Part shown: piece by piece, positions 18,295-27,105 of the stretch
Position numbering within the stretch: position 1 is the stretch's first letter
Layout: every line of letters starts with the position of its first letter
Program-made: the position numbers and the translations under genes
Notes under the pieces: generated by a model
The model's database searches: none
The model's input: only the letters and a program-made list of their open reading frames with translations
Told to the model about the DNA's origin: nothing
NCBI RefSeq assembly: GCF_005502465.1
Contig: NZ_SCOT01000022.1
Span: 1-47,252 of the forward strand
Direction of reading: 5' to 3'
Length of the DNA: 47,252 bases
Source of the DNA: Sphingopyxis sp. L1A2A
GTDB lineage: Bacteria > Pseudomonadota > Alphaproteobacteria > Sphingomonadales > Sphingomonadaceae

Positions 18295-21180
18295 ATGCCC
18301 CGTTTCCATCGCTTCGCCCTGGCCCTGGCCATCACCACCTCGCTCGTCGCCGCCGGCCCTGCGCTGGCCAAGGCCAAGGCCGCCGATCCGGCGCCGATCG
18401 CCGATCTGGTGAAGGCGGTCGATATTCCTTACGAAGCCTTCACGCTCGACAATGGGCTGCGCGTCATCGTGCACGAGGATCGCAAGGCGCCGGTCGTCGC
18501 GGTGTCGGTGTGGTACCGCGTCGGGTCGAAGCATGAGCCGAAGGGCAAGACGGGGTTCGCGCATCTGTTCGAGCATCTGATGTTCAACGGGTCGGAAAAC
18601 TCGCCCGGTGATTTCTTCGAGCCGCTGCAACAGGTCGGCGCGACCGACAGCAACGGCACGACCAACGTCGACCGCACCAATTATTTCGAAACCGTGCCGA
18701 CCGGCGCGCTCGACCGCGCGCTGTTCCTCGAAAGTGATCGCATGGGGCATCTGCTAGGCGCGGTGACGCAGGAAAAGCTCGATAACCAGCGCGGCGTCGT
18801 CCAGAATGAAAAGCGTCAGGGCGACAACAATCCCTATGGCCTGCTGCGTTACGAGATTTTCGAAAATCTCTTTCCGACCGGCCATCCCTATCATCACAGC
18901 ACCATCGGTTCGATGGCCGACCTCAATTCGGCGAGCCTGACCGATGTGAAGAAGTGGTTCAGCGACAATTACGGCCCGAACAATGCGGTGCTGGTGCTGG
19001 CGGGCGACGTCGATGTCGCGACGGCAAAGGCGAAGGTGCAGGAGTGGTTCGGCGATATCCCGCGCGGTCCCGCAGTGGCGATGCCGAAGGTGACGGTGCC
19101 GACGCTGCCCGCGCCGCTGGCGAAAGAGGTCAAGGACCTGATTCCGACCCCGCGTATCTATCGCATGTGGGCGATCCCGGGTTTGAACGATGCCGACGGC
19201 GTGGCGCTGCAGATGGCGACCGCGGTGCTTGGCGGGCTGTCGTCATCGCGGCTCGACAATGCGATGGTCCGCAAGGATCCGGTCGCGGTCAGCGTGGCCG
19301 CCTTTGCCCAGACCTTTGAAGATGCGGGCATCATGATCATCCAGGCCGATGTGAAGCCGGGCACCGATGTCGCCACGGTCGGCAAGAAGCTGGACGAGGA
19401 AATCGCCAAATTCCTCGCGACCGGCCCGACCGCCGACGAACTGCAACGCGCCGCGGCAAGCTATCTGGGCGGCACCATCGCCGGGCTGGAATCGGTCGGC
19501 GGCTTTGGCGGAAAGGCGGTGACGCTGGCCGAAGGGGCGCTCTATTCGAACGATCCCGGCTATTACAAGGTCGAGCTCGACCGGATGGCCAAATCGACCC
19601 CCGAACAGGTCACCGCCGTCGCGCGCAAATGGATGTCGCGCCCGGCCTTTTCGCTGACCTACACCCCCGGCGAACGCACCGAGGGCGGCGAGAATCGCGG
19701 CGGTGCGGTCACCGGCGGCAAGCTGACCGAAGCGGTCGCACCCGACCGTTATTGGAACCCGGCGCTCGGCGATATCGGTCCCGACACCGGGATTGGCGCG
19801 GCGACGTCGATCGCCGACCGCTCGCAATTGCCCGCGGTCGCCGACCTGACCGCGCTCGATTTCCCGGTGATCGAACGCACCAAGCTCAAGAATGGCGTCG
19901 AGGTCGTGTTCGCGCGCCGCACGACGGTGCCGACGGTCAATGTCGCGGTCAGCTTTGACGCGGGCTATGCCGCCGATCCGCACAGCGCGCTCGGCACCCA
20001 GTCGCTGATGCTCAGCCTGATGGACGAAGGCACGACCAATCTCGATTCGATTGCTTTCGCGGAGGCGAAGGAACGGCTCGGCGCGCAGATCGATGCGACC
20101 GCCAACGCCGACGAAACGGTGTTCAGCCTGTTCGCGCTGAAACCCAATCTGGGTGCGTCGCTGTCGCTGCTCGCCGACTATATCCGCAACCCGGCGTTCG
20201 ACGCCAAGGAGCTTGAGCGAGTGCGCGCGCAGCAGCTCAATCGGTTGAAGGCCGAACTCAACAATCCGAACGCGATCGCGTCGCGCCTGATGGCGCCGAT
20301 GCTCTATGGCGCCGACCATCCCTACGGCATTCCGCCGTCGGGTCTGGGCGATGCCAAGGCGGTGACGGCGGCGACGCGGGACCAGCTTGCGGCGTTCCAC
20401 AATGCGTGGATCCGCCCCGACAGCGCCCGCATCTTTGTCGTCGGTGACACGACGCTGGCCGAGGTGAAAAAGCAGCTCGACGCCAGCCTGGGGCAATGGA
20501 AAGCGCCGAAGACCGCGAAGCCGGTCAAGAATTTCGACATCGCGATTCCGACGCCGAAGCCGCACATCCTGTTGTTCGATCGCCCCAAATCGCCGCAGTC
20601 GGTGATCCTGGCGGGCAAGGTGCTCGACGCCAAAGGCGGCGACAAGCTGGAGGTGCTGCGTTCGGCCAACGACATTTTCGGTGGCAATTTTCTGTCGCGC
20701 TTCAACACCAATTTGCGCGAGACCAAGGGCTGGTCCTATGGCGTCCGCAGCCGGATTTCGGGCGAAACCGACCGGCTGAACTGGATCGCGGTGGCGCCGG
20801 TGCAGGCTGACCGCACCGGCGATTCGATCAAGGAACTGCAGAGCGACCTCAAGGGCTTCCTGGCCGACAAGGGCGTGACGAAGGAGGAGCTGGAACGGAC
20901 GATCAACGGCAGCGTACGCGAATTGCCGGGCAGCTTTGAAACATCGGCCGATGTGCTGGGTGGGCTGCGCAATATCGTCAAATTTTCGCGGCCCGACAAT
21001 TATTACGAGACACTGCCCGCTACCTATGAAGCGATGACCGCGGCGGAAATCGACGCCGCGGCGCGCAAGGCGCTCAGCACCGACGATCTGGTTTATGTGA
21101 TTGTCGGCGACGCGGCGGTGGTGAAACCGCAGCTTGACGGATTGGGTTTGCCGGTCGAAATAGCGAAACCGATTAACTAA
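18295..21180 (+). CDS. Exported M16 family zinc metallopeptidase
   Basis: A 961-residue pitrilysin-type protease with two tandem M16 halves and a Sec signal peptide (residues 1-26, ending GPALAKA). The active half has the inverted zinc motif H90-L-F-E-H94 and the downstream QRGVVQNEKRQ Glu ligand (about residue 170). The second half starts near residue 540 (FPVIERTKLKNGVEVVFARR) and lacks HxxEH, as in the usual active/inactive pairing that forms the closed chamber. It should degrade short peptides in the periplasm. Start: ATG at 18295, with AAGAGG 6 bases upstream; the ATG at 18289 would leave no spacing. The small orphan gene follows after 26 bases. Confidence 0.94.
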   Translation: MPRFHRFALALAITTSLVAAGPALAKAKAADPAPIADLVKAVDIPYEAFTLDNGLRVIVHEDRKAPVVAVSVWYRVGSKHEPKGKTGFAHLFEHLMFNGSENSPGDFFEPLQQVGATDSNGTTNVDRTNYFETVPTGALDRALFLESDRMGHLLGAVTQEKLDNQRGVVQNEKRQGDNNPYGLLRYEIFENLFPTGHPYHHSTIGSMADLNSASLTDVKKWFSDNYGPNNAVLVLAGDVDVATAKAKVQEWFGDIPRGPAVAMPKVTVPTLPAPLAKEVKDLIPTPRIYRMWAIPGLNDADGVALQMATAVLGGLSSSRLDNAMVRKDPVAVSVAAFAQTFEDAGIMIIQADVKPGTDVATVGKKLDEEIAKFLATGPTADELQRAAASYLGGTIAGLESVGGFGGKAVTLAEGALYSNDPGYYKVELDRMAKSTPEQVTAVARKWMSRPAFSLTYTPGERTEGGENRGGAVTGGKLTEAVAPDRYWNPALGDIGPDTGIGAATSIADRSQLPAVADLTALDFPVIERTKLKNGVEVVFARRTTVPTVNVAVSFDAGYAADPHSALGTQSLMLSLMDEGTTNLDSIAFAEAKERLGAQIDATANADETVFSLFALKPNLGASLSLLADYIRNPAFDAKELERVRAQQLNRLKAELNNPNAIASRLMAPMLYGADHPYGIPPSGLGDAKAVTAATRDQLAAFHNAWIRPDSARIFVVGDTTLAEVKKQLDASLGQWKAPKTAKPVKNFDIAIPTPKPHILLFDRPKSPQSVILAGKVLDAKGGDKLEVLRSANDIFGGNFLSRFNTNLRETKGWSYGVRSRISGETDRLNWIAVAPVQADRTGDSIKELQSDLKGFLADKGVTKEELERTINGSVRELPGSFETSADVLGGLRNIVKFSRPDNYYETLPATYEAMTAAEIDAAARKALSTDDLVYVIVGDAAVVKPQLDGLGLPVEIAKPIN

Positions 21181-21206
21181 CATTGATTTCAGTAAGGAGA
21201 GCTTCG

Positions 21207-21506
21207 ATGTCTGTAGATGGCAGCTATGATTGCATTACCAAATCGCCGATGGGCGACCAGAAATCGGTGTTCACCGTGACCAGCGACGGTTCCAGCTTCA
21301 GCGGCCAAAATGCCGGCGCGATGGGGTCACTCGATGTCGAAAACGGCAAGGTCGATGGCAACAAGCTGAGCTGGACCATGAATATGAAGGTGCCGATGCC
21401 GATGACGCTCGAATGTGAAGCGACGATCGACGGCGACGCGCTGACCGGTACGATCAAGGCTGGTGCGTTCGGTTCGATGGCGATGACCGGCACCCGCCAG
21501 GGCTGA
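21207..21506 (+). CDS. Small beta-rich protein of unknown function
   Basis: A 99-residue protein without signal peptide or membrane helix. It starts MSVDGSYDCITKSPMGDQKS and ends VPMPMTLECEATIDGDALTGTIKAGAFGSMAMTGTRQG. The repeated short strands (FTVTSDGSSFSG, LDVENGKVDGNKLSW, LECEATIDGDALTG) suggest a small beta-barrel or lipocalin-like sheet. I recognise the style from sphingomonad hypothetical proteins but no named family. The ATG at 21207 has AAGGAG upstream. It follows the M16 peptidase closely and is followed by a terminator, so it is probably cotranscribed with the peptidase. Confidence 0.72.
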   Translation: MSVDGSYDCITKSPMGDQKSVFTVTSDGSSFSGQNAGAMGSLDVENGKVDGNKLSWTMNMKVPMPMTLECEATIDGDALTGTIKAGAFGSMAMTGTRQG

Positions 21507-21530
21507 TTTTCCGGCAACCCGAACATGAAG

Positions 21531-21562
21531 GGGCCGCTACCGTGGGGGGCGGCCCTTTTTTT
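21531..21562 (+). terminator. Rho-independent terminator after the M16 operon
   Basis: GGGCCGC (21531-21537) pairs with GCGGCCC (21549-21555) and is followed by seven T. It ends the M16/orphan transcript. The 183 bases from here to the MFS gene hold no other recognisable feature. Confidence 0.85.
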
Positions 21563-21745
21563 GTTTGGGGTAAGGGTGAGGGAATGTCCTCCCCATGGCT
21601 GCGCCACAGGGAGGATCAACGGCAACAACCGCTTGCCTCCCGCCATGCAAACCACTCGCCTGCGCGGCGCCGCGCGTTGGCTTGCATAGCTTTTCGGTTT
21701 CAAAGGGCTATTCAAAGCATTGGCAGGGGCGCATAGGCTGCGGCC

Positions 21746-22990
21746 ATGCACAAACCGGCCCAAACCCCGCAGCGGAGCATGCCCGGTGATCGCGAAATGG
21801 TGGTCATGATGGCGATGGTGATGGCGCTCAACGCGCTGGCCATCGACGCGATGCTGCCCGCGCTGCCCGCGATCGGCAGGGGGCTCGGCGTCCTTGTCGC
21901 CAATGATCGCCAATATGTCATTTCGCTCTATCTGCTCGGGATCGGCTTTGGATCGCTGATCTATGGCCCGCTCGCCGACCGTTTCGGGCGCAAGGGCGTG
22001 CTGGTCCCGGCGCTGCTCGCCTATGTCGTGTTTTCGATCGGCTGCGGACTGGCGACAAGCTTTCCGATGCTGCTCGCGCTGCGCTTTGGCCACGGGCTGG
22101 TCAGCGCGGCGCTGGGCGTGATCGTTGTCGCGGTCATCCGCGACCTGTTCGCGGGCGATGCGATGGCCAAGCGGCTGTCGCTGATCTTTCTGGTGTTCAT
22201 GATCGTGCCGATCATCGCGCCGACGATCGGCGCCGGGGTTGCGGCGGTCGCCGACTGGCGCGCGATCTTCATCGTCCTGGCGGTGATGGGGCTGGTCATG
22301 ATCGCCTGGCTGCGCCGCCTGCCCGAAACCCTCGATCCCGCCGACGTCCGTCCGCTCGACTGGCGGACGATGGTATCGGGCTGGGCGACGGTGACGCGGC
22401 ATCGCCGCGCCGCGGGCTATATGATCGCGTCGGGCATGATGCAGGGCGCGCTCTATGGCTATCTGAACAGCAGCGAGCAGATCATCGACGAAGTGTTCGG
22501 CGCGCAGGCGCTGTTCCCGCTGATCTTTGCCTGCGTCGCGGTGGGGATCGCGATCGCCAATTTCTCGAACGCCGCGATCGTCGAGCGTTTCGGCGCGCGC
22601 CGGGTATCGCAGACCGCGGTCTTTGCCTTCATGGCGAGTTCGATCGCGCAGATCGTCGCGGCGCTGAGCGGCGCCGAGACCTTGTGGATGTTCACCGCGC
22701 TGATGATGGTCAATATCGGGCTGATCGGCTTCATCGGCAGCAATTTCGGGTCGATCGCGATGGAGGATTTTGGCCATATGGCGGGGGTCGCGTCGTCCTA
22801 TCAGAGTTTTGCCAAGACCTTGCTGGCGGCGGTCGTCGGCGCGTTGATCGGTCAGCAATATGACGGCACGACGCTGCCGCTGGCCTATGCCTTTCTGATC
22901 AGTGCGGCGGTCGGGCTGGCGCTGGTGTTCTGGGCCGAGCGTGGCAAGCTGTTCACGCGGCCGGGAACCGCGCCCAAAACCCCGTACTGA
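21746..22990 (+). CDS. Bcr/CflA-type MFS multidrug exporter
   Basis: A 414-residue inner-membrane transporter with 12 predicted helices. The N-terminal half has the drug/proton antiporter marker (LNALAIDAMLPALPAIG in helix 1) and MFS motif A, GPLADRFGRK (74-83), between helices 2 and 3. The APTIGAG segment in helix 5 fits motif C of antiporters. This places it in the DHA1 family near Bcr/CflA. It probably expels drugs or small metabolites by proton exchange. ATG at 21746 is used; the ATG at 21779 (MPGDREMVV) is an alternative. It converges on the amino-acid permease with a shared terminator between. Confidence 0.92.
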   Translation: MHKPAQTPQRSMPGDREMVVMMAMVMALNALAIDAMLPALPAIGRGLGVLVANDRQYVISLYLLGIGFGSLIYGPLADRFGRKGVLVPALLAYVVFSIGCGLATSFPMLLALRFGHGLVSAALGVIVVAVIRDLFAGDAMAKRLSLIFLVFMIVPIIAPTIGAGVAAVADWRAIFIVLAVMGLVMIAWLRRLPETLDPADVRPLDWRTMVSGWATVTRHRRAAGYMIASGMMQGALYGYLNSSEQIIDEVFGAQALFPLIFACVAVGIAIANFSNAAIVERFGARRVSQTAVFAFMASSIAQIVAALSGAETLWMFTALMMVNIGLIGFIGSNFGSIAMEDFGHMAGVASSYQSFAKTLLAAVVGALIGQQYDGTTLPLAYAFLISAAVGLALVFWAERGKLFTRPGTAPKTPY

Positions 22991-22993
22991 CAA

Positions 22994-23038
22994 AGAAAAA
23001 GGGCCGCCCCGGCGAACTGCCGGGACGGCCCTGTCTTT
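22994..23038. terminator. Bidirectional terminator between MFS and APC genes
   Basis: AAAGAAAAA, a long stem GGGCCGCCCCGGC-GAACT-GCCGGGACGGCCC with one mismatch, then CTGTCTTT. The A-run and the pyrimidine-rich run let it end transcription from both sides, and both genes finish within 20 bases of it. Confidence 0.88.
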
Positions 23039-23057
23039 GGATTGGCGACGTTATGCG

Positions 23058-24617
23058 TCAGTTGATCGGCGCGTGCGGTTCCAGATCATCCTCATGCACC
23101 TCGACGATCCCGCGGCCGAGATGGCTGCGGCTGCGGCTGTAGAGGAAGTAGAAGACCAGCCCGATCAAGGCCCAGACCGGCAGCACGATCATGGCCTCAT
23201 AGGGCAGGTTGAGGAACAGGAACACCGTCCCGGCGACCGTCAGCGGGCCGATCAGCCACAGGGCCGGCGTCTTGAACGCGCGCGGTGTGTCGGCGGCGGT
23301 CTTGCGGAGGATCATCACCGCGATGGCGACCATCATGAACGCATAGAGTGTACCCGCGTTGGCGATGTCGGCGAGCTTGCCGACCGGCAGAAACGCGGCG
23401 GCGAAAGCCACGACAACCCCGGTGATCGCAGTGATGACATGCGGGGTTTTCCACTTGGGATGCACCTTGCTCCACGATTCGGGCAGCAAGCCGTCGCGGC
23501 TCATCACGAATGCGACGCGCGTCTGGCCGAAGAGCAGGATCAGGATGACCGACGGCAGCGCCACGAAGGCGGCGATGCCGAGCATATTGCCGACGCCCGA
23601 CCAGCCGATCTGACGCAGCACGTGCGCTAGTGCCTCATTCGAGCAGACGAGCGGCAGTTCATTGGCGGCGAAGGTGGCACACTGGCGCGCCAGTTCTTCG
23701 GAACCAGCGGGGAAGGGCACGCCGTTCGGGCCCATGATCGGCTGGCCGCCGATCGTGCCGACGGCTCCAGCCGCGACCAAAATGTAAAAGACGGTGCAGA
23801 AGAGCAAAGATCCGATCAGGCCGATCGGTACGTTGCGCTGGGGGTTTTTGGTTTCCTCAGCGGCGGTCGAAACTGCGTCGAAGCCGACATAGGCAAAGAA
23901 AATTGTCGCTGCTGCGCCCACCGCACCAAGGCCCGAACCAAAGCCGCCGAAGATACCAGCGGGCAAGAAGGGGTTGAATTTGTCGGTCGAAAACGCTTCG
24001 CTGGGCAGCGTCAGCACGATGAAGGCGGTTAGCGCGGTAACCTTGATCGCCACCAGAATGGCGTTGACGCGCGCGCTCTCGGTGGTGCCGATCATCAAGA
24101 GCCAAGTGACGAGCAACGCGATGATCACGGCGGGCAGGTTGATGATTCCACCCTCGATGCCGCCTAGTGCCAACGGCGCACCCGCAAGAGCGGCGGGGAA
24201 CTGAAAGCCGAAAAATTCGAGCAATAACCCGTTGAGGTAGCCGGACCATCCGACCGACACCGCCGACGCGGCGACGGCATATTCGAGAACGAGCGCCCAT
24301 CCGACGGTCCAAGCAAGCACCTCGCCCATTGTCGCATAGGTGTAGGTATAGGCGGAACCAGCGACGGGGATCATCGCGGCGATTTCGGCGTAGCAGAGCG
24401 CGGCGAGGATGCAGATCAGGCCGGCGATCGCAAAAGCGAGCATCAGGCCGGGTCCGGCTTTCTGTGCGCCGGCAGCGGTCAGCACAAAAATGCCGGTGCC
24501 GATGACGCAACCAATGCCGAACAGCGTCAGCTGAAAGGCACCCAAGGTGCGATGAAGTGATTTTTTCTCGGCGGTCGCCAGAATGGCAGCTAACGGTTTT
24601 ACCCGGTCAAGTAGCAT
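23058..24617 (-). CDS. APC-superfamily amino-acid permease
   Basis: A 519-residue inner-membrane transporter with 12 or more predicted helices. Helix 1 has the unwound GIGCVIGTGIFVL motif of the amino acid-polyamine-organocation family. The AGSAYTYTYATMGE block and FFAYVGFDAVSTAAEE (helix 6 region) match the cationic amino-acid transporter branch (YfnA/CAT-like). It probably imports amino acids. An extracellular loop containing two Cys (RQCATFAANELPLVC, about 310-325) is unusual and could form a disulfide. The ATG at 24617 has AAGGGG 7 bases upstream. Monocistronic, on the same strand as pbpC with a 104-base gap. Confidence 0.93.
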   Translation of the reverse strand: MLLDRVKPLAAILATAEKKSLHRTLGAFQLTLFGIGCVIGTGIFVLTAAGAQKAGPGLMLAFAIAGLICILAALCYAEIAAMIPVAGSAYTYTYATMGEVLAWTVGWALVLEYAVAASAVSVGWSGYLNGLLLEFFGFQFPAALAGAPLALGGIEGGIINLPAVIIALLVTWLLMIGTTESARVNAILVAIKVTALTAFIVLTLPSEAFSTDKFNPFLPAGIFGGFGSGLGAVGAAATIFFAYVGFDAVSTAAEETKNPQRNVPIGLIGSLLFCTVFYILVAAGAVGTIGGQPIMGPNGVPFPAGSEELARQCATFAANELPLVCSNEALAHVLRQIGWSGVGNMLGIAAFVALPSVILILLFGQTRVAFVMSRDGLLPESWSKVHPKWKTPHVITAITGVVVAFAAAFLPVGKLADIANAGTLYAFMMVAIAVMILRKTAADTPRAFKTPALWLIGPLTVAGTVFLFLNLPYEAMIVLPVWALIGLVFYFLYSRSRSHLGRGIVEVHEDDLEPHAPIN

Positions 24618-24721
24618 GAATAATCCCCTTGTGGCGGCTGAACTGCCGTCCGTCTCCTGGCGCAGCAGACTAACCGCTCCGCGCGTCAGCGCAACATAAT
24701 TTCAGGACTATGACAGGCGCT

Positions 24722-26875
24722 TTATCGCACCGTGAACCGCACCCGGTCGATCATCCGGCCGCCGGGGTCGACGAGGGCGAGCATATGGCTGCCCGGGCGC
24801 GGCAAGATCTGCTGCCCCGCGTCGGCGTCGCCGAGCGGTTTTTTGTCGAGGATCAGGCGGTAGCCGGCGACGGCGCCGCTGACGGTCACCGCGAGGCGCT
24901 GGCGGTCGATCGGGATGTCAGGGTCGAGCGCATAGACACTGCCGCTGACCGGGCTGGTGATGCGCGGGCGGCGTGCGACCTGCGGCGCGGCGGCCATTTC
25001 GGTTTGCCCGGTGCCGCGCAGGAAATATTCGCGGCGCGGCGGTTCGCGGGTGCCGGGGAGCGCGATCTGACGCGCCTCGACGCCTTCGGGCATCTTCGGC
25101 GCTTTGCCCGGGCCGTCGGCGTGGAGCGCGAGCATGACGTCGCGCCAGATCGGTGCGGCGCCCGAGGTGCCCGAAACGGCGCGCATCGAATCGCCCTCGA
25201 GATTGCCGACCCACACTGCGACGGTGAAGCGGTCCGACCAGCCAATGCACCAATTGTCGCGCATCCCTTTCGAGGTGCCGGTCTTGGCCGCGGCCCAGAA
25301 GGGGAGGCGGAGCGCGCTGTCGGCACCGAAGGCGTCGGTGCGCGCGGCGGCGTCGGCGAGGATGTCGCCGACGATGAAGGCGGCGGCGGGGTTAACGATC
25401 TGGCGCGTCTCGCCGGTTTTTGGTTCAGCGATGAAATGCACCGGCGACCAGCGCCCTGAATTGGCGAAGATGCGGAAGGCGTTGGCCTGTTCGACGAGCG
25501 AAACTTCGGCCGATCCGAGCGCCAGCGAGAAGCCGTAATATTCGCCGTCCTCGACAAGGCCGTGATAGCCGAGGGCCCAGAGGCGGTCGCGGAATTGCTG
25601 GACGTCGTCGATGACGAGCGCACGGACCGCGGGGACGTTGAGCGACGAGGCGAGCGCGTGGCGGACGCTGACCGGCCCCTTGAAGCTGTGGTCGTAGTTT
25701 TTGGGGACGTAGAGGCCGGAGGCGGTGTCGAGCTGGACCGGGCTGTCGTCGAGGATCGAGGCGGCGGTCAGCCAGCCATGTTCGATCACCTGCGCGTAGA
25801 GATGCGGTTTCAGCGTCGATCCGGCCTGCCGCCGCGCGTTCGCTCCATCGACCATCGCAGCGGTCGATTTGAGGCCGACGCCGCCGACATAAGCGAGCAC
25901 CTCGCCGGTCGCATTGTCGAGCACGACGACGGCGCCGTCGCGCACCCGGTCGGCGCCGAGCCCGGCGAGCTGGCGGCGGAGCGCGACAATGGCGGCGGTC
26001 TGGATGCGGCGGTCGATCGTGGTGGTGACGCGCTTGCCGGGCTTGTCGAGCAGGCGGACGGCGAGGTGCGGCGCGAGCGCAGGGTCGAGCTGCGCGGCGC
26101 GGTCGCCCGAGACGAGGGTGGCGGCGGCGGCGCGGATCGCGGTGCAGTCGCGGGATTGGGCGACGCGGCAGGCGCGGCGGCCGAGGGCCTCGGCGCCCGC
26201 GGTGGGATTGGGGAGCAGGCCCGCGAACAAGGCGGCGTCGGTGCGGGTCATGTCGGCGGGGCGCTTGCCGAACAGCGCGCGCGACCCCGCGCCGATGCCT
26301 TGGGCTTCGCCGCGCAGCGGGACGAGGTTGAAATAGGCCTCGAGCATTTCGGCATGCGACCATTGCGCGGCGAGTGCTTGTGCGGCGCGCATCTGGCGGA
26401 GTTTGGTGCGCCAGTCGCGCTTGCCGGGTTGGGCGAGGCTGGGGTCGAGGAACGCAGCGAGCTGCATCGCGAGGGTCGAGGCGCCGCGCGAGCGATCTCC
26501 GGTCCAGCGCGCGCGGACGGCGCTGGCGACCGCGAGCCAGTCGACGCCGCCGTGCGACCAGAAACGCCGGTCCTCGCTTTGCACGACGGCGGTACGGACG
26601 GCGGGGCTGACGGCGTTCAGCGGCACCCAGGCGAGGCGGCGGCGTTCAAAATTGACGCGCTCGCTGTCGAGCAGACGGCCGTCGCGGTCGTACAGCCACG
26701 CTTCGCTGGGCTGCCAGTCGGCGCGGACGGCGGCGTAGGCGGGCATAGCGGGGGGACGGGTGAGGAGGTGCGCGGCGGTGGTGAGGATGAGCGCCGCGAG
26801 GGCGAGCCAGGCGAGCGCGTCACGCCAGCGGCGTTTGCGGGGAACGCTAGCCCCGTCTTCTCTTGTCTTCGTCAT
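24722..26875 (-). CDS. pbpC: Penicillin-binding protein 1C (bifunctional)
   Basis: A 717-residue bifunctional peptidoglycan glycosyltransferase/transpeptidase anchored by one helix (residues 20-38). GT51 domain: catalytic E101 in QSEDRRFWSHGGVD and RGASTLAMQLA (130-140). Transpeptidase domain: S354-T-L-K357, S412-L-N414 and a later KTGTSKG. A C-terminal BiPBP_C domain (about 625-717) marks the PBP1C class. In E. coli pbpC follows the alpha-2-macroglobulin gene yfhM, and the same order is kept here. The ATG at 26875 lies inside the left arm of an inverted repeat and has no clear ribosome-binding site, so the leader may have been rebuilt by repeat insertion. Confidence 0.95.
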   Translation of the reverse strand: MTKTREDGASVPRKRRWRDALAWLALAALILTTAAHLLTRPPAMPAYAAVRADWQPSEAWLYDRDGRLLDSERVNFERRRLAWVPLNAVSPAVRTAVVQSEDRRFWSHGGVDWLAVASAVRARWTGDRSRGASTLAMQLAAFLDPSLAQPGKRDWRTKLRQMRAAQALAAQWSHAEMLEAYFNLVPLRGEAQGIGAGSRALFGKRPADMTRTDAALFAGLLPNPTAGAEALGRRACRVAQSRDCTAIRAAAATLVSGDRAAQLDPALAPHLAVRLLDKPGKRVTTTIDRRIQTAAIVALRRQLAGLGADRVRDGAVVVLDNATGEVLAYVGGVGLKSTAAMVDGANARRQAGSTLKPHLYAQVIEHGWLTAASILDDSPVQLDTASGLYVPKNYDHSFKGPVSVRHALASSLNVPAVRALVIDDVQQFRDRLWALGYHGLVEDGEYYGFSLALGSAEVSLVEQANAFRIFANSGRWSPVHFIAEPKTGETRQIVNPAAAFIVGDILADAAARTDAFGADSALRLPFWAAAKTGTSKGMRDNWCIGWSDRFTVAVWVGNLEGDSMRAVSGTSGAAPIWRDVMLALHADGPGKAPKMPEGVEARQIALPGTREPPRREYFLRGTGQTEMAAAPQVARRPRITSPVSGSVYALDPDIPIDRQRLAVTVSGAVAGYRLILDKKPLGDADAGQQILPRPGSHMLALVDPGGRMIDRVRFTVR

Positions 26876-26973
26876 GCTGAACTCGTTTCAGGGTCCATGG
26901 CCTGTATTCTCTTTCGGCGCAGCGCCGAAGGAAAGCGCAGACCATGGACCCTGAAACAAGTTCAGGGTGACGA
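26870..26973. repeat. Paired inverted repeat, CTGAAC-x-GTTTCAGGGTCCATGG type, over the pbpC start
   Basis: CGTCATGCTGAACTCGTTTC plus AGGGTCCATGG (26870-26900) is the inverse, with a few mismatches, of 26943-26973. The inner loop has a second hairpin, TTCGGCGC-AGCGCCGAA. The CAT at 26873-26875 is the pbpC start codon, so the element overlaps the 5' end of that gene. Confidence 0.88.
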
Positions 26974-27002
26974 GGTATAAACACCGGTTGCATACCTCAA
27001 TC

Positions 27003-27083
27003 CCCGTTCGCATCGAGCGAAGTCGAGATGCCCATCGGTCGTGCACGCCTTCGGGGTGTCTCGACTTCGCTCGACACGAACGG
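27003..27083. repeat. Paired inverted repeat, TCGAGCGAAGTCGAGA type, copy 2
   Basis: The second copy of the element at 14224-14305, with the same arms and a similar loop (GATGCCCATCGGT and CGCCTTC-GGGGTGTC shared). It lies between the alpha-2-macroglobulin stop and pbpC. Together with the element at 26870 it fills nearly all of the 230-base gap between the two genes and may uncouple their expression. Confidence 0.92.
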
Positions 27084-27105
27084 AGAAAGGGAGGGCGGGT
27101 AGGCA

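Noticed and set aside
19243..21183. 646-residue frame antisense to the M16 peptidase
   Set aside because: Shadow of a clear peptidase with no independent motif or ribosome-binding site.
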